Assembly (NCBI GenBank): GCA_963815785.1
Contig: CAWFHZ010000007.1
Span: 124,001-188,000 of the forward strand
Direction: 5' to 3'
DNA length: 64,000 nucleotides
Origin: DATFVA01 sp963815785
Lineage (GTDB): Bacteria; Bacteroidota; Ignavibacteria; Ignavibacteriales; Ignavibacteriaceae
The notes beneath the pieces are model-generated. The model saw only the letters and a program-made list of their open reading frames with translations. It ran no database searches and was not told the DNA's origin. Shown here one piece after another: positions 9,737-18,277 of this stretch. A program made the translations under genes and the position numbers. Position 1 is the first letter of the stretch. Each line of letters begins with the position of its first letter.

Positions 9737-10686
9737 TATTTTACAACTTGTTTATTCTGGGGATTATCCTTATCCAAAAGATGTATAAAAACATCCTCTA
9801 AGGTTGGTACAATTCTATCTATTCTTTTAACATTTATATTTTTTTGGACAAGTGCCGATCGTATCTGATCTTCATTAATAAATTGATCATTAACAATAAT
9901 ATGAATCTGGTTGCCGAAGATTGATGTTTCATCAACAAACTTCTGCTTTTCCATTAACTCAAGAGAATCAACTACTTTATCACATTCAATTTCAAAAATC
10001 GGATTCTTTATATATTCGGTTTTTAAAACTTTTGAATTGCCTTCAGCAATAAGTTTACCCGCATTTATGAGAATAATATTATTGCAGTATTCCGCCTCTT
10101 CAAGATAATGAGTAGTAACAAGAATTGTAGTTCCCCCGGCAGATAATTCGTTTATTAGTTCCCAGAAATTTCTTCTCGAAATTGGATCAACTCCGCTAGT
10201 TGGTTCATCGAGAAAAACAATTCCCGGCTGGTGAATTACTGCTGTTCCGAGTGCAAGTCTTTGTTTTATTCCTCCCGGTAAAGAACCTGTTAACAGTTTT
10301 TGTTTGCCTTCCAGGTTTGCAATCTGTAGCACCCATTTTTTTCGTTCCTCAAAGGTATCCCCATCTAATCCGTAAACCCCGCCGAAGAAATTAATATTTT
10401 CTTCAACGGTCAGATCGTTATATAAAGAAAATCTCTGCGACATATAACCAATACTTTTCTTTACCTTATCAGGTTCATTCATCACACTAAAACCACCAAC
10501 CAAAGCGTCTCCTGAGGTCGGCTCAAGAATTCCGCACAACATTTTTATCGTAGTGGATTTTCCGGCACCATTTGCACCAAGAAATCCAAATACTTCTCCC
10601 TTTTCAACATTAAATGAAACCTTATCCACTGCGGTAAATTTGCCGAAATTTTTACTTAACTCCTTAACTTCAATAGAGTACATCAA
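9736..10686 (-). CDS. ABC transporter ATP-binding protein (second half of a YbhF-type pair)
   Basis: A 316-residue single nucleotide-binding domain. It has Walker A GANGAGKSTT near residue 38, the signature segment LPGGIKQRLALG (where LSGGQ is usual, so slightly degenerate), and Walker B IVFLDEPTSGVDP followed by the H-loop TTHYLEEAEYC. The C-terminal 90 residues form the DUF4162-like tail seen in drug-export ATPases. It overlaps the upstream ATPase gene by four bases (ATGA). In E. coli YbhF the two such domains are fused in one chain; here they are separate genes. Confidence 0.9.
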   Translation of the reverse strand: MMYSIEVKELSKNFGKFTAVDKVSFNVEKGEVFGFLGANGAGKSTTIKMLCGILEPTSGDALVGGFSVMNEPDKVKKSIGYMSQRFSLYNDLTVEENINFFGGVYGLDGDTFEERKKWVLQIANLEGKQKLLTGSLPGGIKQRLALGTAVIHQPGIVFLDEPTSGVDPISRRNFWELINELSAGGTTILVTTHYLEEAEYCNNIILINAGKLIAEGNSKVLKTEYIKNPIFEIECDKVVDSLELMEKQKFVDETSIFGNQIHIIVNDQFINEDQIRSALVQKNINVKRIDRIVPTLEDVFIHLLDKDNPQNKQVVK

Positions 10687-11597
10687 CTTGCTTCTTTAAC
10701 GAGATGAATAAAAACGTTTTCAAGTGACGGAGGAATTTTTCTTGAACTTTCAATAGGGACTTCATTTTGTTTCAGCAGGTTTTCGATACCGGGAAAATCT
10801 TTTTCATAGCTGTTCACAACTACATTTATTCTATCTCCAAACAACTGAACTTCATTCTTCATATTCTGTTGTACAAGTTTGTAAGCTTTCCTGGCTTCCG
10901 GAGAGACTATTTCAATTATTTCTTTGTTAATTGATTCTTTTATTTTCTTAGGAGAATCAATACTGATTATTTTCCCTTTATCCATAAGCGCAACTCTTGT
11001 GCATCGTTCCGCTTCATCGAGATAAGGAGTAGACATAAAAATAGTGATTCCTTCTTTTAACAGATTTGACAAAATCTTCCAAAAGTCTCTGCGTGAAACC
11101 GGGTCAACTCCCGTGGTGGGTTCATCAAGAAAAATTATTTGCGGACGATGAATAAGACTGCAGGCAAGTGCGAGTTTTTGTTTCATCCCTCCAGATAAAT
11201 TATCTGCAAGTCTTTCGCGGAAAGGAGTTAGTCTTGTAAAGTCGAGAAGTTCATCCCTCCTGATATCAAAATCTTTAACACCATGTATATCCGCAAAGAA
11301 TTCGATATTCTCATCAACAGTAAGATCTCCGTATAAACTGAATTTTTGTGACAGGTATCCGATGTTTTTCTGAATTTTACGTTTATTTTTTTTTATATCT
11401 TCATCAAAAACATATACATTTCCGGAATTTTGGGAAAGCAGACCGCAGATAATTCTTATTGTAGTAGTTTTTCCTGCTCCATCCGGTCCAACCAATCCAA
11501 ACATTTCTCCTTTACTAACCTGAAAGGAGATTCCTTTAATAGCTTCGATTTCTCCGTAGGATTTTTTTAAATTTTCAATATTTATTGCTTTTGTCAT
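10683..11597 (-). CDS. ABC transporter ATP-binding protein (first half of a YbhF-type pair)
   Basis: The 304-residue product has Walker A GPDGAGKTTT, signature LSGGMKQKLALA and Walker B IIFLDEPTTGVDP, with STPYLDEAERC in the H-loop position. Proline-tyrosine replaces the usual His-x-Tyr here (STPYLDEA versus TTHYLEEA in the partner), so the switch histidine appears to be missing, as in asymmetric ABC pairs. It lies 15 bp after the membrane-fusion gene and overlaps the second ATPase gene by four bases. Confidence 0.9.
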   Translation of the reverse strand: MTKAINIENLKKSYGEIEAIKGISFQVSKGEMFGLVGPDGAGKTTTIRIICGLLSQNSGNVYVFDEDIKKNKRKIQKNIGYLSQKFSLYGDLTVDENIEFFADIHGVKDFDIRRDELLDFTRLTPFRERLADNLSGGMKQKLALACSLIHRPQIIFLDEPTTGVDPVSRRDFWKILSNLLKEGITIFMSTPYLDEAERCTRVALMDKGKIISIDSPKKIKESINKEIIEIVSPEARKAYKLVQQNMKNEVQLFGDRINVVVNSYEKDFPGIENLLKQNEVPIESSRKIPPSLENVFIHLVKEAS

Positions 11598-11612
11598 CTT
11601 TACTTCAGTGAA

Positions 11613-12572
11613 TTATATTTTGACAACAGCATCAGCCGGCATTCCGGGTTTTAACTCATACTTTGGATTATCAACCTTGATTTTAACAGCAAACACAAGT
11701 TTCGTCCGTTCATCTTTGGTTTGAATATTCTTTGGTGTAAACTCTGCTTCCGGGGAAATATAAATCACTTTGCCTGTATAGGTCTTGTTGGGATAAGCGT
11801 CAACACTAATATCTGCTGTTTGTCCGAGTTTAACTTTTCCAAGTTCCTCTTCAGAAACATAAATTATAAGATCGACTGTTCTTAGTTCGGATACTTTAAA
11901 TAAGGAGGACATCTGGGTTACAGTTTCACCTTTTTCAAAATATTTGTCGACAATAACTCCACTTATCGGAGTCTGCACATAAGAATCATCAATACTTTTC
12001 TTTAAAAGATTTGCCGCGGCAACTTTCCCTTTAAGACTGGCTTCTGCCTGCTGTATTTCTTCGGGGCGGGCAAAGTTTTTTAATTTTGCCAGATTTTCTT
12101 TTGCGGATTTTAATTGAGCCTGTGTTAATTCAAATTTTGCAACCGTATTATCATACTGATTCTGAGAGATAGAATTTGAATCAAAAAGACTTTGCATTCT
12201 TTCTTTATCCTTTTTTGCAAGGTCAAAGGTTACCTGCGCCTGTCTAACAACTTCTTCTCCCTGGTTAATATCTTCTTTTCTCGCACCGTTTCTTAATAAA
12301 TTTAGTTGAGCTTTTGCTGCTGCAACTCCTGCTTCTGCCTGATCAAGCTGAAACTGGAGTGTTTCATGATCAATGGTCATTATTGTATCACCTTCATTTA
12401 CAAACTGACCTTCATCATACAGTATTTTTTTAATTTCGCCATTTACTTTGGAGCTTACAGTTACATTTGTCGCTTCAATATTTCCTGATGCTTCGATTGA
12501 ATTTTTATCGTTATTATTACCGCAGCCGGTCAGGAAAATTCCTGCTAAAAAAATCAGAAGTATTTTGTTCAT
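11613..12572 (-). CDS. HlyD-family membrane-fusion lipoprotein (YbhG-like)
   Basis: The 319-residue product has a lipobox ending in Cys17 (FLTGC), a biotinyl-lipoyl half motif (EASGNIEATNVTVSSKVNGEI) and a coiled-coil hairpin at about residues 75-190 with two copies of a R-N/F-x-A-R-x-E-x-I motif. The second lipoyl half (VQTPISGVIVDKYFEKGETV) and a beta-barrel domain follow. It should link the inner-membrane ABC exporter to an outer-membrane channel; none is encoded in the window. Once the frameshift in the regulator gene is corrected, its ATG overlaps the regulator's stop as ATGA. Confidence 0.9.
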   Translation of the reverse strand: MNKILLIFLAGIFLTGCGNNNDKNSIEASGNIEATNVTVSSKVNGEIKKILYDEGQFVNEGDTIMTIDHETLQFQLDQAEAGVAAAKAQLNLLRNGARKEDINQGEEVVRQAQVTFDLAKKDKERMQSLFDSNSISQNQYDNTVAKFELTQAQLKSAKENLAKLKNFARPEEIQQAEASLKGKVAAANLLKKSIDDSYVQTPISGVIVDKYFEKGETVTQMSSLFKVSELRTVDLIIYVSEEELGKVKLGQTADISVDAYPNKTYTGKVIYISPEAEFTPKNIQTKDERTKLVFAVKIKVDNPKYELKPGMPADAVVKI

Positions 12573-13181
12573 TGAATAACTCCGGGTTGAAGTTTGTTAA
12601 AAAGATTTTTCCCCCTGGTTGTTAATATCGCATTCATCAGTAAGTTAATTGTATGGTCTAATAAAGTCCTAGGGATCAAGATTACGCTGGATTATAAAAT
12701 CAGGATTTAAAATGCCCCGGATGGAAGAAATAAAAAACATTACAATGATTTCTGTTGGATAATCGACTATATATCCTTCAGATTTCCCCTGATTTATTAA
12801 TTTGGAAATATTCGCGAGCATCATTTTTGTCCTGAAATCATCTATCTCTTTCCAGAGATTCTGGTAATGAGCATGAATATCTTCCAGCCACTTATTACTT
12901 ATACTTAAAAGAAGTTTGCCGAGATGCTGAAAGAGGTTAAAAGATTTAGTTACAGCATCATTATCTGTCTCGAGTATTTCCAGTATAAAAGCTTTATTAT
13001 GTAGTAGAAAATTCTGAACAACTTCTTTAACAAGTGTTTCCTTTGAATCAAAATATTTATAGATAGTTTTTTTGCTGATTTTTAATTCTCTGGCAATCTC
13101 ATCCATTGGAGTTTTATAGAATCCTGCACTTAGGAAAATCTTTGTCGATTCATCTATTATTCTCTGTTTTTCTTCTATCAT
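12569..13181 (-). CDS. TetR/AcrR-family repressor of the efflux operon (CecR-like), frameshifted near the C-terminus
   Basis: The N-terminal helix-turn-helix is intact (TPMDEIARELKISKKTIYKYF, residues about 25-46). As sequenced, the frame stops at 12669 after 170 residues (FIIQRNLDP). Removing one C from the run at 12672-12675 gives a continuous frame through RTLLDHTINLLMNAILTTRGK to a TGA at 12569-12571. The corrected length is about 203 residues, normal for TetR regulators. That stop overlaps the ATG of the HlyD gene as ATGA, strong internal evidence that the long form is the real gene. It probably represses its own operon and the divergent gene through the sites at 13185-13254. If the frameshift is genuine, the ligand domain loses only its last helix. 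Confidence 0.85.
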
Positions 13182-13184
13182 CGC

Positions 13185-13254
13185 GGAAACTATTTTAATA
13201 AATTATAGTTTCCAATTTAATATTCGGAAACTAAAAAGTCAAGAAATAGTTTCC
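13185..13254. promoter_or_regulatory. Two tandem 29-bp palindromes, likely TetR operators
   Basis: Four 8-bp half-sites alternate in orientation: GGAAACTA at 13185, TAGTTTCC at 13206, GGAAACTA at 13226 and TAGTTTCC at 13247. Spacings of 21, 20 and 21 bp put every site on the same helix face. They make two inverted repeats (13185-13213 and 13226-13254) that fill the gap between the divergent TetR operon and the 13308 gene. The first palindrome begins 4 bp from the TetR start codon. Confidence 0.8.
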
Positions 13255-13307
13255 AATTAATTAATTAAATTTTATTATCTTCAAATAAAAAATGGAGAGG
13301 GGTTCGT

Positions 13308-13649
13308 ATGAAATCTCTTTTAATATTTTTATTCTTTATACCATCTTTACTTTTAGCACAGCAGGAAATGGAAAAAAACCTGGATGCTGCTTATCAAAAT
13401 GCAAAGAAAGGTATTTACTGGGCACTCGCAAATATTCCTGAGAGTAAATCAAGACTTGAGAGTGATCTAATAGCCGATGAAAAACTTTACTCATCAGTGA
13501 AACTGGAGAAAGAGTTTAACGGAATTAAAATAGAATCGAAGGGATATTACAACGGCATTGAAATTTCAATAACCATTTACAGATCGACAGACGGATTAAT
13601 TAAAGATGGTTATATCAAAAACACTGAGAAAGAAAAAGGAGAGGATTAA
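13308..13649 (+). CDS. Small exported protein of unknown function
   Basis: The 113-residue product has a clear signal peptide (MKSLLIFLFFIPSLLLAQQ), cut near residue 17-18. The mature part is short, charged and mixed alpha/beta, with no cysteines and no family I recognise. It is divergent from the TetR efflux operon and shares its operator region, so it may be part of the same stress or export regulon. The RBS is a strong GGAGAGG, 8 bp before the ATG. Confidence 0.7.
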   Translation: MKSLLIFLFFIPSLLLAQQEMEKNLDAAYQNAKKGIYWALANIPESKSRLESDLIADEKLYSSVKLEKEFNGIKIESKGYYNGIEISITIYRSTDGLIKDGYIKNTEKEKGED

Positions 13650-13671
13650 TTAAAATAAATTAATTTTTTTC
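13645..13671 (+). terminator. Possible AT-only terminator
   Basis: Arms ATTAATT (13645-13651) and AATTAAT (13658-13664) are followed by a T-run, directly after the stop of the small exported protein. The stem contains only A-T pairs, so it is weak. Confidence 0.35.
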
Positions 13672-13745
13672 TTGACTTCCAAATAAAAAATATGTAAATC
13701 TGTAATAATTATTACAAATATTAATTTAAATGTAACTATTATTAC
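13672..13745 (+). promoter_or_regulatory. Promoter and candidate RpiR-type operator of the 16-kb peptidase operon
   Basis: A -35-like TTGACT (13672-13677) and a weak -10-like TAAATC (13695-13700) are separated by 17 bp. Immediately after lies the perfect 16-bp palindrome TGTAATAATTATTACA (13701-13716), where transcription should start. A second imperfect copy, TGTAACTATTATTAC (13731-13745), lies 30 bp on and touches the start of the first gene. As I recall, HexR, an RpiR-family regulator, binds a similar TGTAAT...ATTACA palindrome, and an RpiR regulator is encoded in this operon at 18278. Confidence 0.6.
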
Positions 13746-13747
13746 TT

Positions 13748-14835
13748 ATGAACAGTAGATTAATTGACATTTTTCTCCAGGTTGCATCAATTAATGCTCT
13801 CTCCCAACAGGAAAAACCAGTTGCAGATTTTATCAGATCTTTCCTACCGCAAAAACATTTCAATATATCAGAGGATAATTCAAAAATAATATCCGGCAGT
13901 AATACAGGCAATATTATTTGCCGTGTCGGCGACGGCGGTGATTTTATTCTTCTTTCGCATATGGACACAGCAAGACCTACATTAAAAATGAGACCTGTCT
14001 TTACCGATGGTAAAATTCAATCGGCAGGAGATACAGTATTAGGAGTTGATAACAGGCTTGGAATAGCAGTTTTACTTTACACATTAGAAAAAATAGTTAA
14101 AGAAAATATTCCCTCAAAAAATTTTACTGTTGTATTTACAACCTGTGAAGAGACAACACTTCTTGGCTCAAAAAGTTTAAAGCTTAGTGCTCAAATAAAC
14201 CGGGGCTTTATTTTCGATTCTTCTTTTCGCCCCGGTAGTTTTATACATTCTGCCTGTGGCTCAAAGGGTTTTAAAGTTAAAATAAAGGGAAGAGCCTCTC
14301 ACTCGGGAATAGCCCCGGAAAAAGGGATAAATGCAATTTCAGTTGCTGCTAATGCTATACACAAAATAAAGCAGGGAAGAATTGATGAGAATACAACTAT
14401 AAATATTGGAAAGATAGCAGGTGGTTCGGCTGTAAATGTTGTGTCTGAGGAGGTTTTAATAGAAGGAGAAATAAGATCCTTCGATGTTGAGAAGATTCTG
14501 AACTGGCAGAACAGGTGAAAAAGATTTTTATAAATGAAGCTGCAAAACTCAAAGCAGAAATAGAATTTGAATCTGATTGGGATTTTAAACCCTACACTGT
14601 TGATCAAGACAATCTGGTTTTTAAAGAAATATCAAAAGTCCTCAAAAAAGTTAATCTACCACCCGAACCAAAAATTTCGTTGGGAGGGAGTGACGCAAAT
14701 TCATTAAACGAATTAGGCATTTCATCCGTTAATCTTGGTATTGGCGCGCAGAACCCTCATTCAAATGATGAATTTGTTTTTATTGAGGATATGAATAAAA
14801 GTGCAGAAATAGCCATGGAGCTCGTAAAAAAATGA
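13748..14835 (+). pseudogene. M20-family metallopeptidase (PepT-like), split by a frameshift
   Basis: Two frames, 13748-14518 and 14515-14835, together make one M20 zinc peptidase of about 362 residues. The first holds LLSHMDTARPT (metal His and catalytic Asp), GVDNRLGIAVLL (bridging Asp), TTCEETTLLG (Glu-Glu pair) and the dimerisation domain (GRASHSGIAPEKGINA). The second holds the last metal histidine (QNPHSNDEFV). One base is missing (or two are extra) near 14497-14499, after which ELAEQVKKIFI continues naturally. No slippery heptamer is present, so programmed shifting is unlikely. No signal peptide is seen, so it would cleave imported di- or tripeptides or N-acyl amino acids in the cytosol. 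It is the first gene of the operon. Confidence 0.85.
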
Positions 14836-15692
14836 AAAAATTTGCAATGATCTATCATATACTTTTATCACTTTCTTTCATTCCTCTTAATGCTCAGGCA
14901 AAAGGTCATTTGGTAATTATTGGTGGAGGAGACAAACCTGATGTAGTAATTCAGAAAATTATCCAGATAGGCGGCGGAGATAACGGAAAGATACTGGTTA
15001 TTCCTAATGCAAGTTCGGAACAGGTTGAGTCTGCAGTGTGGCAGGTCGATCAGTTTAAATCATTCGGGGCTAAAAATGTTAGTCCCGTTTATTTCACCAG
15101 AGAATCCGCAAATGATGATTCAATCATAAATAAATTTGATGATGCCGATTGTGTTTTTTTCTGCGGTGGGGATCAAAGCAGGTTAACAGCCGATTTGCTT
15201 GGGACAAAACTTTTAAACAAAATAAGACAGGTTTATGAGAATGGAGGAGTAATAAGCGGAACAAGTGCCGGTGCCGCTGTTATGAGTAAGGTAATGATTA
15301 CAGGAAATGAATTTATAAATAAAGATACTACTGAAATTTTCAATATGATTGAGAAAGGAAATGTAGAAACCACAGAGGGATTCGGTTTTATTACACACGC
15401 AGTTATCGATCAGCACTTTATTAAAAGAAAAAGAAATAATAGATTAATTAATGTGATTCTTGAAAATCCGGATTTACTTGGAATCGGTATTGATGAATCA
15501 ACCGCAATATTAGTTAATCCTGATAACACCTTTGAAGTGCTGGGGGAGAGCGAGGTTATAATTTATGATCCATCAGATGCAAAAGATATCAAAGTTAATG
15601 ATAAGGGAAAGATTTGTGTTAACAATTTGAAAATTAATATTCTTTTTGCGGGACAAAAATTCGATATGAATAATCGACAAATTATCGAATGA
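14832..15692 (+). CDS. Exported cyanophycinase-family (S51) peptidase
   Basis: The 286-residue product has a signal peptide (to about residue 24, LNAQAKG). The mature part starts with the S51 motif HLVIIGGGDKP, then VFFCGGDQSRL and the nucleophile elbow ISGTSAGAAV with Ser145. HAVIDQHFIKRKRNNRL contains the Asp-Gln-His and arginine cluster that binds the beta-aspartyl-arginine unit in cyanophycinases. Known family members cut cyanophycin, a poly-aspartate backbone with arginine side groups, into beta-Asp-Arg. The export signal suggests periplasmic or extracellular action. It overlaps both neighbours by four bases. Confidence 0.85.
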   Translation: MKKFAMIYHILLSLSFIPLNAQAKGHLVIIGGGDKPDVVIQKIIQIGGGDNGKILVIPNASSEQVESAVWQVDQFKSFGAKNVSPVYFTRESANDDSIINKFDDADCVFFCGGDQSRLTADLLGTKLLNKIRQVYENGGVISGTSAGAAVMSKVMITGNEFINKDTTEIFNMIEKGNVETTEGFGFITHAVIDQHFIKRKRNNRLINVILENPDLLGIGIDESTAILVNPDNTFEVLGESEVIIYDPSDAKDIKVNDKGKICVNNLKINILFAGQKFDMNNRQIIE

Positions 15693-17089
15693 ATTTAACA
15701 AAAATTAAAATACCGAATACCTACATTATTATTTTTTCATTACTTGTTATTACTACAATTTTAACCTGGATTATTCCGGCAGGAGAATATCAAAGAATAA
15801 TAGTTGATGGTAAAAAAGAAGTTGTAAACAATACTTTCCATTATGAAACAGGAAATCCTCAGGGTATTGGAGACCTGCTTATGGCTCCGATCCGCGGTTT
15901 CGTGGATGCTTCATTAATAATCGGTCTTGTTTTTATTGTAGGGGGGGCGTTTGCTGTATTTCAGAAAACACAGGCTGTAGATTCTTTAATTTTAGGAATA
16001 GCAAAACTTCACAAGGATTCAAGGCTGGTCAGGTTATTACTCATTCCAATTTTTATGATTATCTTTTCGCTTGCCGGGGCAATTTTCGGAATGAGTGAAG
16101 AGGTTATTCCGTTCATCCTTGTGTTTGTTCCTTTAGCCCTAACCCTGGGTTATGATACAATTACCGGCGTGGCAATTCCTTTTGTCGGTGCAGGTGCCGG
16201 TTTTGCAGGAGCATTTCTTAATCCTTTTACAGTTGGAATTGCTCAGGAAATTGCCGGGCTACCGTTGTTCAGCGGTATAGTTTACAGAGCATTCTGCTGG
16301 TTAATAACAACATCCGTAGCAATAGCATTTGTAATGTATTATGCAAAAAAAATTAAAGTTCATCCCGAAAAAAGCATCAGTTTTATTTTAGATAAAGAAA
16401 AGAAGAAACAGATAGATCACTCAAGGGTTGAAAACCATTCCGGAATTTCCAGACGCCATAAACTTGTACTTATTACTTTTCTGGCTGGTCTTGCAGTGCT
16501 GATTTTTGGGGTACTTAAATACCAATGGTTTATAGAAGAACTTGCAGCGGTTTTTTTAATTACAGGCATCCTTGTTGGACTCGTAGGTCGTTTATCACTA
16601 AACGAAATTACTGAATCATTTATTAAAGGAGCAAAAGATCTTGTAGGGACAGCACTAATAATAGGGCTGGCCAGGGGAATTTTAATACTTTCACAGGATG
16701 GAAAAATAGTTGATTCGATTCTCTTTGCGCTCTCAACACCGATCTCCTCATTCCATCCTGTGATTTCTTCACAGGCTATGTTTCTTGTTCAGACATTAAT
16801 TAATTTTTTCGTCCCTTCCGGTAGCGGGCAGGCAGTGTTAACGATGCCAATTATGGCTCCTCTTTCAGATCTCGTAAACGTTTCGAGACAGACGGCAGTT
16901 CTTGCTTTTCAGTTCGGAGACGGTTTCAGCAATATGATAATTCCAACTTCTGCTGTAACTATGGGAGTATTATCTCTTGCCGAAATCCCCTGGGAGAAAT
17001 GGGCAAAATGGATTTTACCACTGGAAATTATTTTCGTTATTGTTGGAATGGCTTTACTTATTCCTCCATTCCTGTTGGGCTGGCATTAA
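15689..17089 (+). CDS. YfcC-family amino-acid/carboxylate membrane transporter
   Basis: A 466-residue polytopic membrane protein with about 12 hydrophobic segments. NTYIIIFSLLVITTILTWIIPAGEY at the N-terminus, FGMSEEVIPF, PFVGAGAGFAGAFLNPFTVG in the middle and FFVPSGSGQAVLTMPIMAPLSD near the end are hallmarks of the YfcC/DcuC-like group, often annotated as arginine/ornithine or short-chain carboxylate carriers. Placed directly after an exported S51 peptidase, overlapping it by four bases, it most simply imports the released dipeptide or amino acid. The substrate is not determined by sequence. Confidence 0.85.
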   Translation: MNLTKIKIPNTYIIIFSLLVITTILTWIIPAGEYQRIIVDGKKEVVNNTFHYETGNPQGIGDLLMAPIRGFVDASLIIGLVFIVGGAFAVFQKTQAVDSLILGIAKLHKDSRLVRLLLIPIFMIIFSLAGAIFGMSEEVIPFILVFVPLALTLGYDTITGVAIPFVGAGAGFAGAFLNPFTVGIAQEIAGLPLFSGIVYRAFCWLITTSVAIAFVMYYAKKIKVHPEKSISFILDKEKKKQIDHSRVENHSGISRRHKLVLITFLAGLAVLIFGVLKYQWFIEELAAVFLITGILVGLVGRLSLNEITESFIKGAKDLVGTALIIGLARGILILSQDGKIVDSILFALSTPISSFHPVISSQAMFLVQTLINFFVPSGSGQAVLTMPIMAPLSDLVNVSRQTAVLAFQFGDGFSNMIIPTSAVTMGVLSLAEIPWEKWAKWILPLEIIFVIVGMALLIPPFLLGWH

Positions 17090-17133
17090 GTGCAGGTATA
17101 ATAAATTTACTAATTAATATTAGGAGGTTCGTT

Positions 17134-18246
17134 ATGAGAAAACAGTTACAATTCACGCTAATACTTTTTTCATTTCTCTTCATTTTAACTGAAGTTGGAA
17201 TGGCACAGGTGTTCGTTAATACAGGAAATGTTTTATTCCGAGTTGATGATTATGGTGCTGTACGTGTTCAAACATTCCAGGGTGCAGATACACTATATCA
17301 ACTTGATCGGGCTTCTGTTCTTGTTGCCGGCAATCCTGATGAGGTTTTAGATTACTGGAATGATCTGGATATTGTCGACCCGACAACTTTGGTTTCGAGT
17401 CCTTCGCTGAGTGATTTTGAAGTTACGGGAACATACAACAATGCTTACTCTGGTTTACCGCCAAATGTTCTGGTTGGGCAGAATCTTTATGCATGGAATG
17501 GTGAAGATTGTGCACTTATCAAATTTGATATTACGAACGAAGAATCATCTGCTCTTCCTACAATTGTGGGTTTGGATATTGTTCAGGATGTAAATAACAC
17601 TTATGAAAACGACACAATCTATTTCAACCAGACAAACAATATTTTATATCAATATGAAAATACTTACGTTGGAATTAAAATATTATCCGAACCAACTGCG
17701 GCTGCAACTTCATTTATCTGGTTTGATACTTATACAGATAGTGACACAGGTTATTATAACTGGTTAACAGGCGGTATCAATACCAGTGTATTAATTACTG
17801 ATGCTAATGGTGGTGTAGGTATTATGGGTACAGGAAGTGAAACACTTCAGCCCCAGGGAATGAGAACCGTTTACATGGCCATAGCTGTCGGAACAAATGA
17901 ATCAAATATGTTAGCTAATATGGCTTTAGCAGAAGGTCATTACGGGACTATTACAGATGTTAAACAAACTAAACTAAATGTTCCGGATTATAAGTTAAAT
18001 CAGAATTATCCAAACCCATTTAACCCTTCAACAATAATTTCATTTTCAGTTCCGCAACTAGAAAGAGTAAATCTTGATGTATATAATCTACTTGGTCAAA
18101 AAGTTGCCTCAGTGTTAAATAAAGAATATGAAGCAGGAAGTTATAATGTTCAGTTTAATGCTGGTAATTTAGCAGCCGGAATTTATTTCTATACATTGAA
18201 AGCAGGAAATTTCGTTTCAACTAAAAAGATGATGCTCTTAAAATAA
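17134..18246 (+). CDS. T9SS-secreted protein of unknown function
   Basis: The ATG at 17134 is chosen over an upstream in-frame start at 16999 because a strong AGGAGG lies just before it and a signal peptide (to MAQ, about residue 25) follows. The product has 370 residues. The middle is a beta-rich region without recognised motifs (VLFRVDDYGAVRVQ, then LVAGNPDEVLDYW). The last 80 residues are a T9SS sorting domain (LNQNYPNPFNPSTIISF, YNLLGQKVASVL, AAGIYFYTL, KKMMLLK). It lies inside the peptidase operon, 44 bp after the transporter, and may bind the polymer or be an accessory surface protein. Confidence 0.82.
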   Translation: MRKQLQFTLILFSFLFILTEVGMAQVFVNTGNVLFRVDDYGAVRVQTFQGADTLYQLDRASVLVAGNPDEVLDYWNDLDIVDPTTLVSSPSLSDFEVTGTYNNAYSGLPPNVLVGQNLYAWNGEDCALIKFDITNEESSALPTIVGLDIVQDVNNTYENDTIYFNQTNNILYQYENTYVGIKILSEPTAAATSFIWFDTYTDSDTGYYNWLTGGINTSVLITDANGGVGIMGTGSETLQPQGMRTVYMAIAVGTNESNMLANMALAEGHYGTITDVKQTKLNVPDYKLNQNYPNPFNPSTIISFSVPQLERVNLDVYNLLGQKVASVLNKEYEAGSYNVQFNAGNLAAGIYFYTLKAGNFVSTKKMMLLK

Positions 18247-18277
18247 TTACATTGTATAAATTAAATCTTTTTTTGAA

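Noticed and set aside
14488..14520. Programmed -1 frameshift in the M20 peptidase
   Set aside because: No slippery heptamer or downstream pseudoknot was seen in the only region where both frames are open; a simple indel explains it.
16999..17133. Upstream start for the T9SS protein at 17134
   Set aside because: The extra 45 codons overlap the transporter gene in another frame, and the AGGAGG and signal peptide both point to 17134.
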